Origin: a bacterium
Lineage (GTDB): Bacteria; Electryoneota; Electryoneia; Electryoneales; Electryoneaceae
Direction: 5' to 3'
DNA length: 64,000 nucleotides
Assembly: GCA_020444425.1 (NCBI GenBank)
Contig: JAHLLB010000025.1
Span: 1 to 64,000, forward strand
Shown piece by piece: positions 16,485 through 25,268 of this stretch (its first letter is position 1; every line of letters starts with the position of its first letter). A model generated the notes under the pieces. That model was given only the letters and a program-made list of their open reading frames with translations, made no database searches and was not told the DNA's origin. The position numbers were made by a program, and so were the translations under genes.

Positions 16485-17939
16485 TTGCATTTGCCTCTGT
16501 ATTATTTACATTTCACTTCCAAGAGATTGTCCGAGATAGGTCGTTTTTGCCTTGAGGGGGAAAAGACCACGAGAACCCTGAGCAACAAGAAAATTGCCGG
16601 TAGCGATGGGATAAGTCGTTTGAAATACCGAGCATCGGCGGGCTTTAGCAAGCTCAGGGGCCCCTCTCGCCTGTTCCTGCCGCTTCTTCTCATTCTTCTC
16701 ATTGAGCCGGTCAAACTCTTTGGTTTTCCGGCATATCACACGATTTCGAGGTTCCACGCCTCTTCCTCTGAGTTGTCTGAAGCCGGTCGGATCGTTCCTG
16801 GCGAGGGAGATGATCTGGCCGTTGGAGCGGTTGTTGCTGCGGCTGTGACGCCTGCGCACGCTGATGAAAACGCGTTTCCACCGCTGTGCGACCGTGTCGA
16901 AACTCTGTTCCATGATCGCCTGCCGATTCACGAGCCCAACCCTCATGTGTTGTTGGACACTCGTGCTACGACGGATTCGGACGCCGTGAACGCGGTGCTT
17001 CCGATGCAATTTGCCCGTCGTCAGTTGGCCGGATTCAATGCCGGGCCCGTGTTGACGCAGGCGATTCAGGATACCGCACGCTATGGTTCGGGCTGGCTGG
17101 TGGCGTTGACGGTGCTGGGGACGGCTGTGCTGCTGATCCTGTTGCTGCGCACGTACACCTCCCAGCGTAGCGCGGCGAAGCTGGAACGGCTGGTGCAGGA
17201 ACGCACTCGTCAGCTCGAGGAATCGACTGAACAGGTCCGGTCGCTGGTGCACAACGCCGTTGTCGGCATCTTCCGGGCGACTGAGGATGGGCGGATTGTC
17301 ACCACGAATCCAGCATTGGCGAACATCCTCTGCTGCTCGCAGGAGGATGAACTCCGCAGCCGCAACCTGCGTAACGACATTTTCGTCGATCCGGCGGCGT
17401 GGGATGAACTCCGCGCGTTGAAGGACACAGACGGTTGGATTGAGGGCGTCGAATCGAAGTGGATGCGGTGCGACGGTGAAACCGCAACGGTTCGTTTAAG
17501 TGGACGCTGGGTCAAGCGTGGCGACGCCGAACCGGTCTGCGAGCTGATTGTCGAGGACATCACGGCGTTGCTGAACGCGCGTGTCGCGGAGATCGAGGCG
17601 GAACGGTTGCGTGGCGTGCAGAAGCTGGCGATCGCGGTCGCGCACGAGTTCAACAACCCGCTCAGCATCCTGCTCGGCACCTACCAGCTGTACCTCGAGC
17701 CGAATCTGCAGAGTTTCGATCCCGATGTACAAGCTCGGCTGAACCGGATGCCGGAAACCGTGTCGCGCATGCGTGACCTGGTTAACCGGCTGCTGCGCAT
17801 TTCACGCCTGCGTGAGGACGAATACCTGCACGGCGTGTCGTACCTGAACCTGGTGCAATCGGCGGACGACAACGAAGAGCTGGCACCCGTCGATGATCCG
17901 GAAGCTTTGTTGAGCGGCGCGGGGGAGGTTACCGGCTGA
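16485..17939 (+). CDS. PAS-domain protein ending in a histidine-kinase DHp domain
   Basis: 484 aa if read from the TTG at 16485, but the first 100 or so codons are unconvincing and the true start is uncertain. There is a transmembrane helix near residues 200-222 (WLVALTVLGTAVLLILLL), a short coiled coil (RLVQERTRQLEE), a PAS domain (about 248-360: VVGIFRATEDGRIVTTNPAL) and a DHp helix with the phosphoacceptor motif VAHEFNNPLS (about 386-395). The protein stops about 90 residues later. No N, G1, F or G2 boxes of an HATPase_c domain follow, and none is found downstream in another frame. It is either a truncated kinase or a phosphorelay or dimerisation partner. No response regulator is adjacent. 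Confidence 0.6.
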   Translation: MHLPLYYLHFTSKRLSEIGRFCLEGEKTTRTLSNKKIAGSDGISRLKYRASAGFSKLRGPSRLFLPLLLILLIEPVKLFGFPAYHTISRFHASSSELSEAGRIVPGEGDDLAVGAVVAAAVTPAHADENAFPPLCDRVETLFHDRLPIHEPNPHVLLDTRATTDSDAVNAVLPMQFARRQLAGFNAGPVLTQAIQDTARYGSGWLVALTVLGTAVLLILLLRTYTSQRSAAKLERLVQERTRQLEESTEQVRSLVHNAVVGIFRATEDGRIVTTNPALANILCCSQEDELRSRNLRNDIFVDPAAWDELRALKDTDGWIEGVESKWMRCDGETATVRLSGRWVKRGDAEPVCELIVEDITALLNARVAEIEAERLRGVQKLAIAVAHEFNNPLSILLGTYQLYLEPNLQSFDPDVQARLNRMPETVSRMRDLVNRLLRISRLREDEYLHGVSYLNLVQSADDNEELAPVDDPEALLSGAGEVTG

Positions 17940-18102
17940 GCAGCGGGTAGCGGACGCTCACGTGACTGAGGCTGGCGAACAGGAAAGAACACCCGGCAAG
18001 GCGGATCAACATTCAGATTCATGATCTCCGCAACGGTTGCCCGTTGTGTACCAGAACCTCTTGGCGCGTAATCTCTCTCCTGGGTATGTGGCGCTGAGGT
18101 AG

Positions 18103-18131
18103 CCCGGCCGATGACCTCCGGCCGGGTTTTT
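18103..18131 (+). terminator. Terminator-like hairpin
   Basis: CCCGGCC (18103-18109) / GGCCGGG (18120-18126), then TTTTTC. It lies 164 bp after the stop of the PAS-DHp gene; nothing coding is seen between them. Confidence 0.75.
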
Positions 18132-18184
18132 CTTTGTTGTGACGTGCCGCGGATTGTGAACCGCAAATGGTGAAGGGGAAGTGC

Positions 18185-18207
18185 CCCTGATGGCTCCGCC
18201 AGCAGGG
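18185..18207. repeat. REP-like hairpin, CCCTG/CAGGG type
   Basis: Arms CCCTGATGGC and GCCAGCAGGG around TCC. It is almost identical to 2652-2674 and 20518-20540. First of four different hairpins packed into 18185-18366. Confidence 0.8.
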
Positions 18208-18234
18208 CCGATCCGCGCCTATCCGGATTCTCGA

Positions 18235-18256
18235 GCCCGGACTGAAGTCCGAGGGC
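18235..18256. repeat. REP-like hairpin with GGACT/AGTCC stem
   Basis: GCCC-GGACT-GA-AGTCC-GA-GGGC: two stacked stems separated by an unpaired GA on one side. The layout is the same as the next hairpin but with different stem bases, so the fold rather than the sequence is shared. Confidence 0.75.
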
Positions 18257-18289
18257 GTGGATACGGTGGTCTCTTGACTGTCCGCAAAT

Positions 18290-18309
18290 CCCGGGCTGAA
18301 GCCCGAGGG
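18290..18309. repeat. REP-like hairpin with GGGCT/AGCCC stem
   Basis: CCC-GGGCT-GA-AGCCC-GA-GGG. It keeps the loop and side GA of 18235-18256 while the stem differs by a compensated base pair (A-T to G-C). Confidence 0.75.
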
Positions 18310-18344
18310 CATGAATCAATCGAATAGTGGCAAGAATGGTTGCC

Positions 18345-18366
18345 CCGACGAGCTTGCTCGTCAGGC
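18345..18366. repeat. REP-like hairpin with GACGAGC/GCTCGTC stem
   Basis: Arms GACGAGC (18348-18354) and GCTCGTC around TT, flanked by CCCC and AGG, and followed by CTACTCCGCAAC. A close relative with stem CCCGACCAGC lies at 63726-63747, followed by ATCATCCGCAAC. Confidence 0.75.
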
Positions 18367-18518
18367 TACTCCGCAACCTCAACTTTCGCTGTCCGCTATC
18401 CGCAGTCCACAGCCCGCAACCCGCAGTCCCTGGTGCCCGTGATTGTCCGCCGGTCTGTTTCGGCGGCTATCGCGGGTCATCTGTCCCCGGATATCCTCTG
18501 GCAAACCCATCACCGCCG

Positions 18519-20309
18519 TCACTTCAACAGAATCACTTTTCTGACCGAACTCGTGCCGGATTCATGGATTGCGCGGACAAGGTACACGCCGCTGGGTGCA
18601 TCTTCGGCGTTCCACGCCAGTGTTTGCGTGCCAGCGTGCATCAGACCATCCGCGAGCATCGCGACCTGTTGGCCCAGGATGTTCACGATCTCAACTCGGA
18701 CCGTGCCCACCGCAGGCAGGTTCAGCGTGATTTCGACGATTCCGTTGAAGGGATTCGGAAACGCTGTCAGTTCGAGGGTTTCAGGCATGGCGGCGTTGCC
18801 TTCCGCCGCGTCCGGCACACCAGTAATCGGCCCTTTCTGCACGAATACATGGTCTTCGGCGTAGGTGGTCTGGAGTTGGTTGGACGTTCGCACCGTAATC
18901 CGATAGAAACCGTCCCGGTCCGCTGCGGAAAAGTCCACCGGGATCCCGGACTGTTCGAAAACCTCGCCGGGTTCGAGAGTTTGGATCCATCCGGCGACCG
19001 AATCCGGCCCTCCGCCCCACAGTTCAATTTCAAGATCGATGCGGACATCGTCCACCATCGGCAGCGTGTGCGATGCCTGCAGGTCCACCAGCACCTCGCC
19101 GCCCGAGGACGGCAATTCGATCAGTTCAGCCGGACTGGTAACCGTCGCATGGTACGGCACTTCGGGCGGGAGGAAACGGGCGAAGCGGGTCCGCATGCCA
19201 TCATTGACGGCAGCCTGATACAGCGCGGCATACCCTCCGTCAGGCAACGAAATGAGCTGCGGTCGCGAACTGAAAGGAGTTTCCGTTAGTAGCCGCCGCC
19301 CCAGTTCGCTACCGCCGGCATCGAGGGCGATTACGTGAAGCGAGTCGTTGGACAGGAGGTTTTTAGACAGCAGGATGTACCCGTTGTTTCGAGACTCCAA
19401 CATACTGACAGGATTCGGACTCATGTCCGGCAGATTGAAATCTCCAATCAACTCACCCTGATCTGTGTTCACCACCATGCGGTGGGTCAGGGGATTCCAT
19501 CCGTCGTCAATCTGCAATATCGTAGCAACGTTTCGATTGGTCCGGACGATCGTGCCCACCCATCCGTACCAGGATGGATAATTGGGCGGGTCAAGATCCA
19601 TAGCAGCCAGCGCGTTCCCATTCTGATCGCGGATGGTGATGTCGACAAATGGAACCATGTCCAGGTAGAAACCCGTTAATCCTGTTTCAGCGAATGCATA
19701 TTCGCCGTCACCCACTGGAATGACGGCGTGCCCGGACCGCGATCCCCACATCCCGGGTGCGCGAATTTCCCGCCAGCGTTCAAATCCGCTGATGCTGAGG
19801 CAGGCAAAGTCCGAGCAGGTTATCGATCCGTCGTAGCCCTGTTCGGTATGGGAACCGGTGACCATGTATCCATCACGGTAGGCGATTGCTGCTGAAGGGT
19901 AAAAGTCGGGGTCGATTCGATCTGTGCTGTCGCCCCAGGCGTCGTAGAGATAGATTCGGGGCTGGGTATAGGATTCGAAACGCCCAACCATCAGGCAGCC
20001 GCCGTTCCGCGTGCTCGCCAGATCACTGGCGGTGAAACTGGGACTATTCCAGGTCTGACCGTGTTCACGCATCCACCTCAGCTCGCCGTTAAAGCCAACT
20101 TTCGCCAGCAGCAGAACACTTTGTCCGTCGCCGATATCGTTTTTTGCGGCGACGAGGATCCCGTCCGGCGCGAGACAGGCCTGGCGGATAGAAGCGGTTT
20201 CCGGCCAGTCAACAATGGGAATGTCAAACTGCAACTGGGGCGGTTGGGCGATGAGTGGCAGGACGGGTGCAACAAATAGGAAGATGGTCAATACGATCGC
20301 GCGTTTCAT
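18519..20309 (-). CDS. T9SS-sorted secreted repeat protein
   Basis: 596 aa from the ATG at 20309 (GGAG upstream on the minus strand). A signal peptide (1-21) is followed by a region of about 370 residues rich in short beta segments and G-D-G or D-A-G turns (RNGGCLMVGRF, YRDGYMVTG, LPDGGYAALYQ). These resemble the repeats of the other secreted proteins at 27.9-41.4 kb and suggest a beta-propeller. The Ig-like module of about 105 residues follows (nt 18827-19150), but is diverged. The C-terminal sorting domain begins AFPNPFNGIVEI and ends KVILLK. It was not recognised as any enzyme. It is probably displayed on the cell surface, and stands apart from the main paralogue cluster and on the opposite strand. 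Confidence 0.85.
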   Translation of the reverse strand: MKRAIVLTIFLFVAPVLPLIAQPPQLQFDIPIVDWPETASIRQACLAPDGILVAAKNDIGDGQSVLLLAKVGFNGELRWMREHGQTWNSPSFTASDLASTRNGGCLMVGRFESYTQPRIYLYDAWGDSTDRIDPDFYPSAAIAYRDGYMVTGSHTEQGYDGSITCSDFACLSISGFERWREIRAPGMWGSRSGHAVIPVGDGEYAFAETGLTGFYLDMVPFVDITIRDQNGNALAAMDLDPPNYPSWYGWVGTIVRTNRNVATILQIDDGWNPLTHRMVVNTDQGELIGDFNLPDMSPNPVSMLESRNNGYILLSKNLLSNDSLHVIALDAGGSELGRRLLTETPFSSRPQLISLPDGGYAALYQAAVNDGMRTRFARFLPPEVPYHATVTSPAELIELPSSGGEVLVDLQASHTLPMVDDVRIDLEIELWGGGPDSVAGWIQTLEPGEVFEQSGIPVDFSAADRDGFYRITVRTSNQLQTTYAEDHVFVQKGPITGVPDAAEGNAAMPETLELTAFPNPFNGIVEITLNLPAVGTVRVEIVNILGQQVAMLADGLMHAGTQTLAWNAEDAPSGVYLVRAIHESGTSSVRKVILLK

Positions 20310-20517
20310 GGATTAATCTCCGATCTGTGCGTGCTGATAATCGAGAGATACAGATACAAATTGTCACGGACCCTGTGTAATAACCTAGGCGCCAGGTTCG
20401 GACGGTGCAACCAATTTGGCTTTCCGAACACGACTTGACCCAAAAACTCGTCTCGCCCTCTGAGCGCGCAGGGTTCGGGTTGCCTATCTTAGCGGAACCG
20501 TTGGTACATGTCTGTGC

Positions 20518-20540
20518 CCCTGATGGCTCCGCCAGCAGGG
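20518..20540. repeat. REP-like hairpin, CCCTG/CAGGG type
   Basis: Arms CCCTGATGGC and GCCAGCAGGG around TCC, 72 bp before the P-loop ATPase start. Rest of the spacer 20310-20612: no gene seen. Confidence 0.8.
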
Positions 20541-20612
20541 TTGATCGAGACAACACCCGTCGCGGCGAGTCATCCAACTCTCCGTCACCCACACACACGG
20601 TAAGAGATACCC

Positions 20613-21419
20613 ATGCGTCCCATCTTCCCCGATTCCGACAGCGTTGTTCTGTTCACCGGCAATTACGGTTCCGGCAAGACCGAGGTGTCGGTCAATGTCG
20701 CGACGGCGTTGGCGCGGTACGGCGGCGTCAAGGTCACCATCGCCGATCTCGACCTGGTCAACCCGTATTTCCGCAGCCGGGAAGCACGCGGCCCGATGGA
20801 AGAGTTGGGCGTGAAGGTGGTCGCGCCGGCGGGGGACATGCACAATGCCGACCTGCCGATCCTGTTGCCGGAGGTACGCGGCGCTGTGGCGAATCCGGAC
20901 GGCTTCACGCTGCTCGACGTTGGCGGCGACAACGTTGGCGCGACGGTGCTGTCGTCGCTGGTGCCGACGTTCAACGCGCGCGGCTACGCAATGCATTTCG
21001 TGTTGAACAAAAACCGGCCGTTCACGGATACGATTGACGGCGCGATGCGTCTGATGGACGAAATCGAAGCCGCCAGCAAGCTGAAAGTCACCCACATTAC
21101 CGGCAACACCCACCTGATGGAAGATACGACGGTCGAGATGGCGCAAGAGGGTGCGGCTTTCTGCGCGGAGGCGGCGGAACGTCGCGGCGTTAACCCCGGC
21201 TTCGTCACCTGTCCGGCCACCGAACTGGTCAAAGCGAAGCTGCTCGACCCGGAACAGGCGCAGCAGGTTAAGGGTTTGCTCGACCTCGACGGCTTCTCCG
21301 GCATCCCGGTCTTGCCGCTGAAACGCATCATGCTGCCACCGTGGCTCGGCGGTCCGGCGCCCGGCTCGATGGCGACCCACGCCCGCGACCGGTTCTCCCA
21401 GCTAACCGGCAAGGGCTGA
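20613..21419 (+). CDS. P-loop ATPase of the MinD/ParA/CobQ-like group
   Basis: 268 aa. Walker A is GNYGSGKTE (residues 16-24), at the usual N-terminal place. A switch-like IADLDLVNPYFRSRE (about 46-60) and the Walker-B-like LLDVGGDNVGA (about 97-107) follow. The fold and spacing resemble single-domain CobQ/MinD-type ATPases, but the deviant-Walker signature lysine at position 2 of the P-loop (GKGG...) is missing, so it is not a ParA or MinD in the strict sense. The C-terminus ends with LPPWLGG. Its partner is unknown: neighbours are a secreted protein on the other strand and an activator gene 312 bp downstream. AGAGA precedes the ATG. Confidence 0.7.
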   Translation: MRPIFPDSDSVVLFTGNYGSGKTEVSVNVATALARYGGVKVTIADLDLVNPYFRSREARGPMEELGVKVVAPAGDMHNADLPILLPEVRGAVANPDGFTLLDVGGDNVGATVLSSLVPTFNARGYAMHFVLNKNRPFTDTIDGAMRLMDEIEAASKLKVTHITGNTHLMEDTTVEMAQEGAAFCAEAAERRGVNPGFVTCPATELVKAKLLDPEQAQQVKGLLDLDGFSGIPVLPLKRIMLPPWLGGPAPGSMATHARDRFSQLTGKG

Positions 21420-21731
21420 GTCCGACCCTTCCAGCTCACTCGACACGTTTTGGATTTACACCTGGCCAGCACACCCGCGTTTGCAAGCAACCGCGACCAC
21501 TACGCATTCCCCATACTCCCGTACCTCAGCCCGATCTCGCCTGACCGGCCCGGTTGCCAAACTCCGGCAGGTTGTTTGCAGGATGGATTCCGAGAGCGCT
21601 GTCGAACTGGATCTCCCCACCCCCGCTCGGGAGTCCGGTGAATTTTGACACTCAATTTGACACTCTCGTTGTGAAATCGGGCTGAATCATGTAAACTCCC
21701 TGTCAAGTTTCTACCGTCGGCAGGGGGTGGG
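21420..21731. other. Gene-free spacer upstream of the sigma-54 activator
   Basis: No frame looks coding. Two direct TTGACACTC-like boxes start at 21645 and 21657. They could mark a promoter, but no good -10 box stands at the right distance. Nothing else is seen. Confidence 0.3.
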
Positions 21732-24700
21732 GTGAAGGTCAGGCTGGCGAAACGTTCGACATGGATTCTGGTGGCGGGGCTGGTGTTGCAAGCAGCCGCG
21801 CTGCTGGTGTATCAGGGGTTTCACGACCGCCTCGTGCGCAAGGACACCCGAGGGTATCCGTACGTTGCGGAGGTGGAATTCTCCCGTTCTGACGATTACA
21901 ACATCCTGTCAAACCTGCATTTTCTCTCTCCGGACACCGCCCACACCGCGTTTCTTTATCTTTGGTATGGACGCACCGAGTTCGAACTGCGCGACAATCA
22001 GTGGGAAGTCACCGACCAGTACCATTTGCCGGGGAATGTGTGCTTGAGCCCCGGTCCCGGTTTCGCGGATGTGGACGGTGACAACCTGCATGAATTGGTC
22101 TATCTGCGCTTCTGGCCCCTGGAAGCGCTCACCAACCAGCACACCACCAACATCGACAGCGTCTGGATCTGCGCGTACGGAGCTGACCGGAAAGAAATCG
22201 TGCTGGAACGGTTGACCACCGAATCGATGGCTGATCTGTTCGACGCGCCGCCGGGGGCAGGCGTGGTCAGCATCCACGCCAACATGAACGACAAAAACCA
22301 TGAAATCACGCAGGAAGATTCGTCCCCCTTCTTCGCGGTGCATTTGAACCTGGAGTACATCCCGCTGGATTACCGGCGGGCGGTACTGGTGTACGAAAAG
22401 GGTGAATCCCCGATTCGGACCTCAGCATTCCAGACCGCGATCATCACGTCGCCCGGTGTCTGGTCAACGCTGGACAACGGGCAGACGGTGTATTCCTTCG
22501 CCGGCAGTCCACCGGCGAACGGTGTCACGGTGCACGCTCACTTGGACGACGGCAGCCTGGTAAAGCTGGTCGACAACCGGTTGCGCGCGTTTCAGATCGA
22601 TCCGGCCGGACACATCAACTGGATTCGAGAGTTTGGTTCGGCGGGCGGTGGAACGCGCGTTTTTCCGTCACCGGTCAACCCGGACCACTTGGTCGCGGTA
22701 ACCATACGCAGCGCGTTTGCCGACATTCCAAGCGTGCTGGCGACTGAACTGCGCGTGGACGGTGGACTGGTTACTGACTCCATGCGCTGGTCCAATGCTC
22801 ATTTTCAAACGTTTGTCGGCTCAGCGGTACAGAACGGCTATCTCGGTGCAATCAGGTCTGATCCGTCCACAACCATCATCCTCAAAGACCGGCCATCGTC
22901 ATCGTACTCGATTCAAACGCAATCCTCGATTTTCTCTGGACAAACCCCGCTGGTCAAAATTGGTGATCGGACAGCGTTTGTCACCACTCTCGGATCAGAA
23001 GTAACTCAGCTGGTTGACGTGGATAACGGCGACATACTGTGCGTGTTGAACGGTTCGTTCCGCGCGGTCAAAACCATCGTGCCGGCTGGAAACGGGAATT
23101 CTTCCGAAAGGCTGATTTTGTCCGATGGCGAACGGTTTTCTGTTTTTGTGTTTACCGAAAACCCGTTCACGTTCTGGCGAATCTGGCATCACCGCTGGTT
23201 GGTCGTGTTCTCGATTGTACCGTTGTTGCTGGTGTTGCTGGCACTATCGGTCTCTGAGATTCGTCATCGTCGGCGTGTGGAGAAACGGCGCCTCGAACGA
23301 CGCATCGACGATCTCAGCGAATCGTTGCAGACTACCGAAACCGAACGGAATTCCGCGCGATCCCAGCTGGCATCGGACAAGCAGCGCACGGAACAGCTGC
23401 AGGCGGAAGTGCGGCAGATTCAAGAGGATCAAGCACAGACAAAGGCCCAGCAGCAGCAGAATGAACACCGCTTACGGCTGCTCGTCGCCCAGTTCACCTC
23501 GCTCCTGAATTCCGTCGAAGAAGGATTGGCGGAAATCGATCAGCACGGCATCATCCTGCAGGCGAACGAAGCGTTCGCCCGAACCTGCGGCATGGCGCTC
23601 TCGTCCGTGATCGGCGTGCCGGCGTATCGTGTGTTCGGGATCACCAACGAGTCGCTGCGTTCGTGGTTTGTCGCCCACGAAGACCAGCCGCGTTTTTCCA
23701 GTTCGCTGGATGTGGACGTCGAGGTGCGAGACCCGCAAAATGGGCCAACCTTACGCAAGCACCTGCACTTGCGGCAGCACCCGTTTCCCGGCGTGGACGG
23801 CAACCACCGCCTGCTGGTGATTCAACGCGCGGTGCCGGTTGAACCTGTGGTGGAAACAAGCACCTCCATCGCCCGCTTCGGCGGCATGGTTACCTGTTCG
23901 CCGTTGATGAAGCGCGCGTTCGAGGAGCTGCAACACGCGCTGGACGAAAGCTTCCCGGCGCTGGTGATCGGCGAAAACGGGACCGGCAAAACGCAGCTCG
24001 TGCATGGACTGCGTGAGCTGTGCATGCAGCGCAAGGTGCCGTTTGTCGAACACAGCCCCGTGGCCACTCCCGCCAATCTGCTGGAAGGCACGCTGTTCGG
24101 GACACGGCGCGGCTCGTTCACCAACGCCGTCGATACCCCTGGCATGTTCAAGACAGCGGACGGCGGGATCCTGTTCCTGGACGAGATCGGCGAACTCCCG
24201 CTCGAGCTGCAGGCCAAGCTGTTGAAGGCCACCGACCGTAATCCGGTCGAGATCATGCCGGTGGGAGCGTCAAAACCTGTCAAAGTTGACGTCAAATTGA
24301 TCACCGCGACCAACCGTGATTTGACAGATCTGGTCGCGGAGAAGACGTTCCAGGAGGATTTATACTACCGTCTGTCGGGGCGCATCATCCGGATTCCAGC
24401 GTTGCGCGAACGCCCTGAGGACATCCCGCTCCTGGTTGAACACTTCCTCGCCCAATGGCGTAATTCAAGCGGTAACACCGAGATGCGGGTTGACGACCAC
24501 ACGTTGAACGTGCTCATGCGGATGGAATGGCCGGGCAATGTGCGTCAACTCGAGCGCATGATCATGGTCGCCGCGACAAAAGCGCGGGAGAACGTGCTAC
24601 ATATTGATGAACAGGATGTTGTGTCTGCCACACATCCGAACGGTAACGGCGCGACACCAGAAGCAACAACGACAGCCGAAACTCCCTCTCATAAGCCAGA

Positions 24701-24860
24701 TTCCACGAAACACAAGCGTTCCGACAAACCCTCCCGCGACGAGCTGCTCGCGGCTCTGGAAGCGCACGAGTACAACATCTCGAGTGTCGCCAAATCCTAC
24801 GGCTATACCCGCCAGACAGTCCATAACTGGATGAATTCCTACGACATCAAGCGTTCCTGA
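21732..24860 (+). CDS. Membrane-bound PAS/AAA+ sigma-54-type activator
   Basis: 1042 aa from a GTG. Order: transmembrane helix (about 8-28); a large extracytoplasmic region to about 480 with beta-rich FG-GAP-like stretches (GFADVDGDNLHELVYLRF); a second helix (488-508); a coiled coil (512-585); PAS (about 588-690); an AAA+ domain with Walker A GENGTGKT (747-754) and Walker B with Asp817-Glu818 (LFLDEIGEL); and a Fis-like HTH in the last 30 residues. The sigma-54 contact loop reads GSFTNA (794-799), not GAFTGA, but keeps Phe and Thr. DLYYRL and WPGNVRQLE are intact. It thus fuses an outside sensor to an activator, without a kinase. A sigma-54-like promoter lies 20 bp after its stop. Confidence 0.88.
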   Translation: MKVRLAKRSTWILVAGLVLQAAALLVYQGFHDRLVRKDTRGYPYVAEVEFSRSDDYNILSNLHFLSPDTAHTAFLYLWYGRTEFELRDNQWEVTDQYHLPGNVCLSPGPGFADVDGDNLHELVYLRFWPLEALTNQHTTNIDSVWICAYGADRKEIVLERLTTESMADLFDAPPGAGVVSIHANMNDKNHEITQEDSSPFFAVHLNLEYIPLDYRRAVLVYEKGESPIRTSAFQTAIITSPGVWSTLDNGQTVYSFAGSPPANGVTVHAHLDDGSLVKLVDNRLRAFQIDPAGHINWIREFGSAGGGTRVFPSPVNPDHLVAVTIRSAFADIPSVLATELRVDGGLVTDSMRWSNAHFQTFVGSAVQNGYLGAIRSDPSTTIILKDRPSSSYSIQTQSSIFSGQTPLVKIGDRTAFVTTLGSEVTQLVDVDNGDILCVLNGSFRAVKTIVPAGNGNSSERLILSDGERFSVFVFTENPFTFWRIWHHRWLVVFSIVPLLLVLLALSVSEIRHRRRVEKRRLERRIDDLSESLQTTETERNSARSQLASDKQRTEQLQAEVRQIQEDQAQTKAQQQQNEHRLRLLVAQFTSLLNSVEEGLAEIDQHGIILQANEAFARTCGMALSSVIGVPAYRVFGITNESLRSWFVAHEDQPRFSSSLDVDVEVRDPQNGPTLRKHLHLRQHPFPGVDGNHRLLVIQRAVPVEPVVETSTSIARFGGMVTCSPLMKRAFEELQHALDESFPALVIGENGTGKTQLVHGLRELCMQRKVPFVEHSPVATPANLLEGTLFGTRRGSFTNAVDTPGMFKTADGGILFLDEIGELPLELQAKLLKATDRNPVEIMPVGASKPVKVDVKLITATNRDLTDLVAEKTFQEDLYYRLSGRIIRIPALRERPEDIPLLVEHFLAQWRNSSGNTEMRVDDHTLNVLMRMEWPGNVRQLERMIMVAATKARENVLHIDEQDVVSATHPNGNGATPEATTTAETPSHKPDSTKHKRSDKPSRDELLAALEAHEYNISSVAKSYGYTRQTVHNWMNSYDIKRS

Positions 24861-24879
24861 CACCAATCGTTTCATAGAG

Positions 24880-24897
24880 TTGGCACACCCCTTGCCA
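24880..24897 (+). promoter_or_regulatory. Sigma-54-like -24/-12 promoter
   Basis: TGGCAC (24881-24886), N5, then TTGCC (24892-24896), with GG and GC exactly 12 nt apart. It matches consensus TGGCAC-N5-TTGCW except the last base. Transcription would start near 24909. It is immediately downstream of the activator gene that could drive it. Confidence 0.55.
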
Positions 24898-24908
24898 ATG
24901 TAAGTGAT

Positions 24909-25180
24909 GACGTGTCAGGCATGGAGTCTCGTTTTACACCCGTCACCGACGGTTTGTCGCGCTTTCCAATCAGGGCTATCTGTTATTTCACCGATCCGCG
25001 CCCAATCAACGTCGATCAGCCAATGAGCCATGACCCGCGTTGGGATGGGGGGTGAGCTTGTCCTCGTTATCGTCTGCCCGGTAAATAGAGGATGAGATGA
25101 ATCCCCCCTTCTCTTTGGGTTGCGATCCCGAATCTGGAGGGGAGGAGGAAACGGCTCCGGCAAGCGCCGGAGTTGTTTTT
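24909..25180 (+). ncRNA. Candidate short transcript between promoter and terminator
   Basis: This is the segment from the predicted sigma-54 start to the T-run of a strong terminator. It holds no convincing gene; a 39-codon frame at 24907-25026 has no ribosome site. If real, it is a small RNA of about 270 nt controlled by the upstream activator. The alternative is a leader for the AlkD-like gene, ended early by the terminator. Prediction only. Confidence 0.3.
25155..25180 (+). terminator. Rho-independent terminator
   Basis: CTCCGGC (25155-25161) / GCCGGAG (25166-25172) with loop AAGC, then TTGTTTTT. It lies about 90 bp before the AlkD-like gene and downstream of the sigma-54-like promoter. 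Confidence 0.85.
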
Positions 25181-25268
25181 GCGTAGCCTCTTGAACATTT
25201 TTTCAGTATATTAACCAGACGACAAACCGGGAATCGTTCCACTTGCATGGATAGTCAAAGGAATCAGC

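Noticed and set aside
21645..21690. TTGACA boxes as a sigma-70 promoter for the activator gene
   Set aside because: No acceptable -10 hexamer 16-18 bp downstream of either box; kept only as a remark on the spacer.
24907..25026. A 39-codon frame just after the sigma-54-like promoter
   Set aside because: It starts at the predicted transcription start, has no ribosome site, and the peptide has no recognisable character.
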